Positions 57,047 to 64,000 of a stretch of DNA of 64,000 nt are shown one piece after another. The stretch lies in NCBI GenBank assembly GCA_039583875.1, contig CM077166.1:95202094-95266093 (forward strand), given 5' to 3'. The notes under the pieces are model-generated. The model ran no database searches, was not told where the DNA came from, and saw nothing but the letters and a program-made list of their open reading frames with translations. The stretch comes from Platanthera guangdongensis. Lineage: Eukaryota > Streptophyta > Magnoliopsida > Asparagales > Orchidaceae. Position numbers and translations under genes: made by a program. Numbering within the stretch: position 1 is the stretch's first letter; each line of letters starts with the position of its first letter.

Positions 57047-58093
57047 CTAAATGAAATATTCCTGCAGCTTTCCAGCTCTTACAAGTTGATTAGCCAATTC
57101 TCTGAGAGCTATGCAATCCTCTGTTAGATGACCAATATCTTTATGATATTTGCAAAAAAGCTGCTCGTGCCGATACTTGACTTTGGATTTCATGCGCCGA
57201 GGCTTCTTGAACTCAGGCATTTCCTGAATGATTATCAAAAGATCTTCCATAGGAATTTTGAACTTAACATACTTACCTGAACCTTTTTCGTACTTTGGAG
57301 TTTTATCCTGGAGAATATAAGGAGACTTGCAATATTCAACTTGCAAGACATCTTGAGGGGAAATAGATTGTTGTTGACCAGAATTCCCTTGAGATTGTTT
57401 AGTCATTTGATTCAGAAACGAAACATAACCTTTATTTGCCTCTTCGCCCATTATGAATGTATTAACTATATCAATAAGATCTCCGTAGCTTTTGGAATAT
57501 TTTGTGGTGAGCTTGAATTTCAATGGGCCTTCTTGAAGGGCATTTATGAAAGCATGCAAGTAACAGTCTTGATGGACGCTACAAATATCTAAAACCTCCT
57601 TTTGAAACCGATCAATAAAATCTGGATTAGACTCGTCAATTCCTTGCTTGATTCGGAAGAGAGCTCCAACGTCTCTTTTCCGCTTCCTGTAAATAGCGAA
57701 TCTAGAAATAAATTGACTTCGAAGATCCTTAAAGCTGGTTACTGATCGAGGTGGGAGGCTATAAAACCATTCTCTCGCAACATTGCCAAAGGATATAACA
57801 AAGAGTTTGCATTTTACTCCATTTGACACTTTTCTAAGTGAAATAGCTGATTCAAAAGCTTGCAAATGAGAAAACGGATCATCACATGCAGAATACTCCG
57901 GGAGACGTGGTTCTCTGAAATCATCGGAGACAGTATCCCACCGGATTTGATTAGTGAATGGAGAAGGGGCCTCTTCTTCGTCCTCACAAAGAGACTCATT
58001 TGCAACAGATTCTAACCCACGCTCAACACTGTTTGCAAAAATTTCTTTACGAGGGTCAACAACCTCACTATTAAAATACGAACAGTCCTGCAT
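57047..58093 (-). CDS. gag: Tat-like gag of element C
   Basis: 348-aa uninterrupted frame with ATG at 58093. Residues about 65-215 form the Ty3 capsid domain (FSHLQAFESAISLRKV, REWFYSLPPRSVTSFKDLRS, FALFRIKQG-type segment GALFRIKQGIDESNPDF). Near the C-terminus is FCKYHKDIGHLTEDC, the knuckle variant typical of Tat-lineage gag. It would form the particle and bind element RNA. It is the only sense-strand protein of the element and ends at a TAA with no protease following. Upstream are 340 nt of leader up to the 5' LTR. It appears intact, in line with the near-identical LTRs. Confidence 0.88.
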   Translation of the reverse strand: MQDCSYFNSEVVDPRKEIFANSVERGLESVANESLCEDEEEAPSPFTNQIRWDTVSDDFREPRLPEYSACDDPFSHLQAFESAISLRKVSNGVKCKLFVISFGNVAREWFYSLPPRSVTSFKDLRSQFISRFAIYRKRKRDVGALFRIKQGIDESNPDFIDRFQKEVLDICSVHQDCYLHAFINALQEGPLKFKLTTKYSKSYGDLIDIVNTFIMGEEANKGYVSFLNQMTKQSQGNSGQQQSISPQDVLQVEYCKSPYILQDKTPKYEKGSGKYVKFKIPMEDLLIIIQEMPEFKKPRRMKSKVKYRHEQLFCKYHKDIGHLTEDCIALRELANQLVRAGKLQEYFI

Positions 58094-58432
58094 TTCTGAG
58101 AGATTTGTAGCAACTCAGATGTTGCTGGATTTATCATGACCCTTTGCAGGATTCATCCTGAAAAGAGAGAAAAAGCCGAACTTTTGCAAGAGACCGCAGA
58201 AGAGCGGCGGCTTAACACGGCGGCTAGGCGATACTGCAAACCGATATGAAGACCGGCTGAAAAGAGAGCGGATAGAATGCCAGGTTCCACAGTGCGGGAG
58301 GCGGGCTGAAAGCCTTAGCCGGCGAAGTCGCGGCTTGCTCGACAGGCCGCCGAACTCTAGAGGATTGAGCGGTCTGGCTCCCTAGACCGCTGATTTCATC
58401 GATTAGTCGAGATCTGAAGGCCGCGTGTTAAC
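58094..58432 (-). other. 5' leader of element C with hairpin, no clear primer site
   Basis: The sequence next to the LTR (minus strand GTTAACACGCGGCC) does not match a usual tRNA 3' end. A 7-bp hairpin GCGGTCT - 8 nt - AGACCGC lies at 58369-58390. Confidence 0.55.
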
Positions 58433-59096
58433 TGTTGATGCACGAAAACGGACAGGGAGTCGGTCACCACCAGCTAACGGTTTGAACACCGGGGAATAGG
58501 GAAGGAAAGGAGGAGACTGTCGACTAATCGGTTACTAGCGGTCGCGGCTAAAGGGCAGAAAAGAGGAGTGGGCCGCTGGCAGCGGCAACAGCAGAGTTCG
58601 CCCGCCGCGGCTTCAATGCCACTCTTGCGGCGGGCTTTCCTTTACTTAAAAATGAGACAGTTACAACGAGTAAAAGAAGAAGCCGGCCGGACTACAAGCC
58701 GCAATACACTAGACTTGAGACTGCAGCTCTTAACAGGCGAGCTACTGGATCCCAGTCATGGTGTCTTGGGGAGTGCACCCACCCCCTATTTATAGGCTCG
58801 GGGGCCTGCCCAAACGGGCAGGGCTAAAATTACCGGCTGCCCGGGGTACAGGAGAACCGGGCAGAGGTGAGGGGAAGCAAAAGAGAAAGAAACAAGAAAG
58901 GAGGGAAGCCGCGCGGTCTGGCGGATTCCTCCTGGCGAGCTGACGGCTGGGTCCTTGGGCCTTGTCGCTGAGCAGGGTCGGTGCTGGCAGCGGCCTGACA
59001 TGGAGACCGCCCGGCTTGGGGGGTTTGGCGGCTTGAATAAGCAGACCGCCCGGTCTGGAAAACTGCGCGGGCAGGTCGCGGATTCCGGGCTTATCA
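58433..59096 (-). repeat. Element C, 5' LTR (right)
   Basis: 664 bp, TGTTGATGC...CTTATCA. Minus-strand TATA box CTATAAATAG at about 58786-58795 is the presumed promoter for gag. CCGCGCGG at 58909-58916. Confidence 0.92.
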
Positions 59097-59101
59097 TCGT
59101 C
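59097..59101. repeat. Right target-site duplication of element C, TCGTC
   Basis: Partner of 50470-50474. Host LTR of D continues with GATTCTTAC. Confidence 0.9.
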
Positions 59102-59439
59102 GATTCTTACTTAGATGATTTTTCGTCTTACGCCTCTGAGCTGCTCTTTGACTCATCCTTGCTCCTTGTCTGCTCTTGCATAAACACAGCCTTGTACTTT
59201 AAAGTAAGTGCACTCCAATAGAGAGAGTACACGTAGGCCAACACACTGATCTGCTCAACGAGAGATTACGTCGTGCAGACCCGTGTATATTGACCTACTG
59301 CACCCTGACATTGGTGTGCAGTTAACGTGGAATAACTACAAGCACAACTTGAAATATTTTGTCAAAAACATTGCCTATTTACCTTAGCTTGTTCAGGGGC
59401 TTCTTCAAATCAGGTACGTTGTGGATACAATACCCAACA
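59102..59439 (-). repeat. Element D 3' LTR, right part
   Basis: Ends ATACCCAACA (minus strand TGTTGGGTATTG), followed by the polypurine tract 59440-59453 (minus strand AAATAGGGGAAGAT). Confidence 0.75.
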
Positions 59440-59453
59440 ATCTTCCCCTATTT

Positions 59454-59791
59454 GAAGAAGCCTAAACCCTACAAGCTAAGGTGAATAAGTCGTATGGGAA
59501 TGAAAATCATAACCTTGAAATTTAGCTGAGAGAGATATTCATTACCAATACCAATTTCTTGAAAGCAAACTTGGAGCCACCTTAGCCTTAGCCGAGAGGG
59601 TAATGCTTGAGAGCAAACTTGGAGCCACCTTAGCCTTAGCCGAGAGGGTAATCTCCCCCTTTTCGGCTTCTGTAAATCTGGGTCTGTTGCATTTGACCCC
59701 GTGCTCCCCCTCAGTTCTTGCACATGTGCTCTCACTTGAGTTCCTGACAGAGGCTCCCCCTAGATGCACGAGCCTGGAGCTTCTGTAATCT
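59454..59791 (-). other. 3' interior of element D after pol
   Basis: Non-coding. Contains a perfect-looking 48-bp tandem duplication at 59558-59652 (units begin CTTGAAAGC and CTTGAGAGC) and pyrimidine tracts at 59650-59660 and 59750-59762. Confidence 0.7.
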
Positions 59792-60544
59792 TCATCCCTC
59801 ATAGTTTAGCATCCCCAATTCAGTTTTGAAAAGACTGAACTTGGCCTCGTCTAAGGGCTTTGTGAATATATCTGCAATCTGCTTGTCCGTGGGGACATAA
59901 CAGAGAGAGATGTCCTTGTTCTCCACGTGCTCCCGAATGAAGTGGTATCGCACTTCAATATGCTTCGTTCTGCTGTGCGATACCGGATTGTTGGAAATCG
60001 CAATTGCACTGGAGGAGTCGCAGTACATTGGAACTTCCTTGAACTGAAGGTCGTAGTCGGCTAATTGGTTTCTGATCCATAGGAGTTGTGCGCAACAGCT
60101 GCCTGCCGAGATGTACTCAGACTCTGCTGTGGAGGTTGCAACACAATTTTGTTTCTTGCTATTCCATGAAATAAGCCTTCGTCCGAGGAATTGACACGTC
60201 CCGGAGGTGCTTTTCCTATCATCCCTACTCCCTGCAAAATCAGCATCTGAAAAACCTATTAGCTCGACATCATTGTTTCTCGGGTACCACAAGCCAAGAT
60301 TGGGAGTACCTTTAAGATATCTTAGAATTCGCTTTGCAACGACATAGAGAGATTCCTTAGTGTTCACCTGATATCTGGCACAGACACATGTGGAGAACAT
60401 GATATCCGGTCTACTGGCAGTAAGGTAGAGCAGGGATCCAATGATGCTTCTGTATTTGGTTTCATCGAAAGGTTTACCTTTCTCATCCTTATCCAGAGAC
60501 ATAGTGGATCCCATTGGAGTCCTCATAGAGGTTGCATTCTCCAT
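59792..60544 (-). pseudogene. pol: Element D RT end and RNase H
   Basis: 250-aa frame with the copia RT C-terminal segment (YRSIIGSLLYLTASRPDIMF) and RNase H: GFSDADFAGSRDDRKSTSG, STAESEYISAGSC, CDSSSAIAISNNP and KHIEVRYHFIREHV, giving the D-E-D-type acidic residues. It ends naturally after LGMLNYEG. It is separated from the upstream RT by TAG 60581-60583, where relatives read Gln. Degrades RNA in RNA-DNA hybrids in intact relatives. Confidence 0.9.
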
Positions 60545-60580
60545 ACCGAATTTCTTAAGGAGTTCATTTGTGAACTTCGT

Positions 60581-60784
60581 CTAAGAGATGAAGATTCCAT
60601 CCTCAAACTGTTTCACTTGAAGTCCCAAGAAATACTTGAGCTCTCTCATACTGCTCATTTCAAACTTTCCTTGCATAAGTTTAGAAAACTTTTTGCAAAG
60701 ATTGTTGTCCGTTGAGCCGAATATAATGTCATCGACATAGATTTGCACCAGCAAAATCTTGCCTTTGACTTCCCAGAGAAACAA
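60581..60784 (-). pseudogene. pol: Element D reverse transcriptase, catalytic YVDD segment
   Basis: Contains LLVQIYVDDIIFGST, the RT active-site box, intact, and MRELKYFLGLQVKQ. The frame is bounded upstream by TAA 60863-60865 and downstream by TAG 60581-60583, each replacing a Gln codon seen in relatives. Confidence 0.9.
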
Positions 60785-60862
60785 TGTTTTATCTATTTTA
60801 CCTCTAGAGAACTTGTTCTCAAGAAGAAAACTAGATATAGTCTCATACCAAGCTCGTGGAGC

Positions 60863-62512
60863 TTATTTTAAATCATATAGAGCTTTATTGAGAAAATACA
60901 CATGATTGGGATAAGTAGGATTGACAAAACCTGGGGGTTGAGCGACGTATACTTCCTCTTTCAGGTCTCCGTTCAAGAATACTGATTTCACATCCATTTG
61001 ATAGACTGTGAATCCTTTGTTCGAAGCATACGCCAGGAACAGTCTGATTCCCTCGAGCCTTGCCACTGGTGCAAAGATCTGGTCGAAGTCAATCCCCTCC
61101 TCCTGTCTGTAACCTTGAGCCACCAGCCTAGCCTTGTTCTTTATGATGACACCATGTTCATCTAGTTTGTTTCTGAAGATCCACTTGGTGCCAATCACAT
61201 TCTGCTTGTGTGGTCTGGGAACCAGCGTCCAAACGTTACATCGTTCGAATTGATGTAGTTCATCTTGCATGGCCAAAATCCATGCCGCGTCTTTGTTCGC
61301 CTCGTCGAACTTCTTTGGCTCAACCTGTGACAGGAAGCTAAGATGCAAAACTTCATTAATAGTACCTCTTCGAGTTCTGACACCGACACGAGGATCTCCG
61401 ATGATCTGATCTCTAGGATGATCCCTCACGTGCCGGAGCTCTAGAAGTCTGGCGTTTGGAGCTTCGACTACTTCTTGGGCTTCTCCTTCTTCTAAGAGAT
61501 TTGTTCCATTTTGATCTTCAACATTCCCAGATGACGTGGAGGTGGAAACTTTGACGTACTTAGGAGTTTCATCTTTAGCGGTCTCATCGAGATCCAGCTG
61601 TTCAAGTCGTGCACCTGCATCTTCAAGAATACCACGGGAAGAATTGCTCTTAAGCAAACTTCCTTCATCAAATACAACATTAATTAATTCTTCTACCACT
61701 AGGGTTTTCTTATTGAAGACCCTATATGCCCGACTGTGGGAACTATAGCCCGTGAATATGCCTTCGAAGCATTTTTCACCAAATTTAGTACGCGGGTACT
61801 TCCCAATATTCAGTACATAGCATCGGCAAACAAAGATCCTCAAGTAGGACATGGTTGGCTTCCTGCCTTTCAGTAGCTCGTAAGGCGTCTTACGATGATG
61901 CTTGTTGATCAATGCTCGGTTTTGTACATGACAAGCTGTATTGACCGCCTCTGCCCAGAAGTATTCTGGGAGAGAAGCGTTTGTCAACATTGTCGTGCAA
62001 GCTTCAATGAGAGTTCTATTTCTCCTCTCCGCAACTCCATTTTGCTGAGGAGTGCGCGGGGAGGAAAACTCATGAAAGATACCTTCTTCTTCATAAAACT
62101 CTGTCATAGCACCAGATTCGAATTCTGTTCCATGGTCACTTCTGATTTTGACCACTGAGCAGTTAAATTCGTTCTGAACCTGCTTGACAAAGCTAGTGAA
62201 GATGTCAAACGTATCTGACTTTCGTTTTAAGAAGAACACCCATGTAAACCGAGAATGATCATCAACTATCACTAGCGTATAGGACTTGCCTCCCAAGCTA
62301 TGAACTTGCATTGGACCAAACAAGTCCATGTGTAGAAGATAAAGACACCGGGAAGAGTCTTTGTCTGCAATGCTCTTAAAGGTAGCCCGAGTCTGTTTGC
62401 CCATCTGGCATGCAGGACAGGGGCTATCTTTGATGCACTTGATAATGGGAGCATCCCTTACTAAGTTCTTAGAAAACAGCATACTAATTGTCTTGAAATT
62501 AATATGTGCCAA
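60863..62512 (-). pseudogene. pol: Element D integrase and N-terminal reverse transcriptase
   Basis: 549-aa frame. Integrase: zinc region with [11 protein letters not shown], then catalytic D (LHMDLFGPM), D (IRSDHGTEF) and E ([11 protein letters not shown]) about 35 residues after the second D. Then a variable linker, and RT starting [19 protein letters not shown] with [11 protein letters not shown] and the [12 protein letters not shown] box (relatives have KSAFLNG). Ends at TAA 60863 within the conserved LYDLKQAPRAW region. The largest intact block of D. Confidence 0.92.
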
Positions 62513-62524
62513 TCTCTTGTGCCA

Positions 62525-62791
62525 TTAATCACAAAGAGATGCACTGCCAGCTGCCACTAGGCATACGGGGGTAGATGAATCTAAACTAAGAAAATTTAAG
62601 TAGAAGATATTCATGCTCCTAATGCCTGTTAATACTGTCTCAGAAGAGGCGCATGATATTATCAGACATTTATCCTTGCAGAACTTAACGTCATAACCCT
62701 TGTCACATAACTGACTTACACTGATCAGGTCATGGTTTAACCCTTCAACATAAGCCACGTCGGTGATAGAGATTATACCGTGGGAAATCAT
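62525..62791 (-). pseudogene. pol: Element D protease end and pre-integrase region
   Basis: 88-aa frame with VAYVEGLNHDLISVSQLCDKG, the segment between copia protease and integrase. In the same frame as its neighbours but bounded by TGA 62813-62815 and TAA 62525-62527 (Leu in relatives, just before WHKRLAH). Confidence 0.85.
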
Positions 62792-62812
62792 ACCGTAACC
62801 TCTCGTGACTCC

Positions 62813-63004
62813 TCAATCTGACCCTCCAAAGATGACTTTGGGTCCATTCTCGACTGGAGTGTAATCACGCAGCAGGATTCTTGTCCGAGTCATATGCCGG
62901 GAGCAACCACTGTCCAAATACCAGATCGGCATTTTGGTGGCCTTTGGACATTCCTGCAAAACAAAATTAATTTCCCTTAGGAACCCAATCGAACTTGGGT
63001 CCAA
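62813..63004 (-). pseudogene. pol: Element D protease
   Basis: Contains WYLDSGCSRHMT, the copia aspartic protease active site with D-S-G intact, preceded by FVLQECPKATKMPI. Shifted one frame relative to gag; the shift lies at about 62967-62975. A TGA (probably from CGA) ends it. Confidence 0.88.
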
Positions 63005-63632
63005 GATTCCTGGTTAGTATACTCCCCCTCGGTTGGTTAACCCTACGAGTGGTCGGCCTCGCATTGCTAACATAGGGAGTCTCGAGATACCTTGGATTAA
63101 ACCAACAATCCACGGCAAAGTGACCGACTTTGCCACAACACCAATAGTCGAATCTGATGTACCTCTTCCTAGGCTCCTGCCTTACCCTGGGAATGGTGGG
63201 TACAGCCGGGGCCTTGGATCTGGAGGTGGAGGCCTCATAGTGATTGCAGTTACATGACTTCTTCACCTTCTGTTTCGTCAGTATAACAGGCTTGACTCTT
63301 GGTGCCTGCTTTCCATTATGGCCGCTAGAGAATTGACCATAATTTCCCATGTGGATTTCCTCATAAGGTGCCTTGAAGGCACTCTCACCGAAGTTCCGGG
63401 GAAAGGTCCAACCATCATATAGGCTCTTTGGCTTTGCAACCGAGGGCCGGAAATGATGACCAAAGGTTGATTCAAAGTCATGTTGGTTGCAAGGAAATCT
63501 AGGCTTTCTGAACGCAACAGGACTAAGCGGAGCCTTTCCCTTTTCATCAGCAGAGGCCTTCTTGGCGGCCTTATTCTTCCTATGATTCCTGTTTCTCCTG
63601 GATGAGGAACCAGATACCCCTACATGCCCCAA
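62967..63632 (-). pseudogene. gag: Element D gag, C-terminal half with mutated zinc knuckle
   Basis: 221-aa frame. The knuckle reads YWCCGKVGHFAVDC: the first of the four zinc ligands is Tyr instead of Cys (TAT for TGT), so zinc binding should be lost. The rest is basic and proline-rich, ending GPKFDWVPKGN, where relatives continue into the protease. Separated from upstream gag by TAA 63648-63650 in the same frame. Confidence 0.85.
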
Positions 63633-63647
63633 GCCAGCTCCTTTGGC

Positions 63648-64000
63648 TTAAGAAGAGAAGGTATCATCTACTGGAAGAACAGTTTTTGGCATAGAGAAGC
63701 TCTTGACGATCTTCCTTTCTGCCGCAAGTTGTTCTTCCAACTTGTCGACTTCCTCCTGCTTAAGATCAAGGAGTTTAAGAGACTCTGAATGCTTTGAAGT
63801 CAGGTCAAGGTGCTCCTGTCGGAGAGAAATCAAACTGGTGACTTCTTCCCTTAGGGAGACACACTCACCCTTAAGGAATTTCACTTCCTTTTTCTCAGCC
63901 TTCAATCTCTTACGACACTCCTCGAAAGTGTTGAGCAGAAGCTCATACTTCTCGAGGAGCTCCGCATCACGGGCCGAAAGGCTATCTTCAGGTTCATCAT
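63648..64000 (-). pseudogene. gag: Element D gag, coiled-coil part, runs off the window
   Basis: Open from at least 63905 to the TAA at 63648-63650, and coding-like to 64000. Leu/Glu/Lys heptads (SLRQEHLDLTSKHSESLKLL, KLEEQLAAERKIVKSF) indicate a coiled coil, usual in the linker of SIRE-like gag. The N-terminal capsid is outside the window. Confidence 0.75.

Larger units (their letters stand above)
50475..59096 (-). mobile_element. Element C: 8622-bp pol-less LTR retrotransposon with antisense genes
   Basis: LTRs of 662 and 664 bp with about 7 substitutions and 2 indels between them (about 1%), perfect TCGTC duplication, so a recent insertion. Minus-strand order: 5' LTR (58433-59096), leader with a hairpin, gag (58093-57047), about 1.4 kb non-coding with a 36-bp repeat array, then two genes on the plus strand (antisense: 53861-55660 and 51324-53399), polypurine tract and 3' LTR. 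No protease, RT, RNase H or integrase. The gag type and the antisense extra genes match the Tat lineage of Ty3 elements. GC content is visibly higher than in the rest of the window. Confidence 0.9.
59440..64000 (-). mobile_element. Element D: Ty1/copia retrotransposon interior, decayed, runs off the window
   Basis: Minus-strand order gag, protease, integrase, RT, RNase H, the copia order. The 5' LTR and the gag start lie beyond 64000. The whole frame carries five in-frame stops (63648, 62813, 62525, 60863, 60581) and one frameshift (about 62967-62975). The reading frame otherwise stays the same, so the damage is point mutation. SIRE-like lineage suggested by long LTR, RNase H end sequence and LTR style. 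Confidence 0.88.

Noticed and set aside
61536..62158. Plus-strand frames within D
   Set aside because: Opposite strand of a clear integrase/RT coding region.

Overview
This is nuclear plant DNA with essentially no ordinary genes. It holds degenerate tandem 5S rRNA units plus at least six families of LTR retrotransposons, many nested in one another. The plant assignment rests on the plant-type 5S sequence, Ty3/gypsy and Ty1/copia elements with plant-type gag and pol motifs, tRNA-Asp-like primer sites, and GT-AG introns. The species cannot be named from the sequence. The setting looks like heterochromatin (inference).

Layout. (1) 5S-derived units of about 740-780 bp occupy 1-1038, 13481-14970, 16591-19275 and 35290-39970; 14 5S copies are visible, two of them truncated. 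(2) Element A (Ty3-like, minus orientation, 5-bp duplication GCCAT) lies in a 5S spacer at 19281-35284. Inside A is an interrupted LTR-like segment E, and inside E is a complete 7661-bp element B (24568-32228, duplication CACGC). (3) The left part of this nest, with its flanking 5S DNA, is repeated at 1-13480 (offset about 18.2 kb), but there B's right LTR is cut at about 13480 and joined directly to 5S spacer. The lost segment corresponds to about 6.8 kb at 31648-38449. (4) Copia-type LTR sequence F interrupts 5S spacers at about 14970-16590 and 39970-43208, with a tiny remnant near 38425. (5) A third, rearranged B copy lies at 43209-46397. (6) 46398-49297 holds an unassigned repeat-rich stretch and an A-related LTR in the opposite orientation with a ~985-bp tandem duplication. 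(7) From 49298 to the window end is a decayed copia element D (minus strand; gag, protease, integrase, RT and RNase H all recognisable). Its 3' LTR is split by element C (50475-59096, duplication TCGTC).

Element C is the most interesting object. It has 662/664-bp LTRs that differ at only about nine places, a Tat-like gag on the minus strand, no pol, and two genes on the opposite strand. One of these has its own TATA box and two 73-74-nt introns whose splice sites work only on the plus strand. It encodes a ~550-aa protein resembling the 'putative gypsy type transposon' domain family (PF04195) followed by a coiled coil. The other encodes a proline/lysine-rich, long coiled-coil protein with five 33-bp repeats and one in-frame TAG.

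A second recurring theme is that the LTRs of at least five unrelated families (A/H, B, D, F, and the E segment) all carry clusters of short, near-perfect palindromes of different sequence. Families A and B also lack any visible reverse transcriptase, so the locus is dominated by non-autonomous elements that would depend on proteins supplied from elsewhere.
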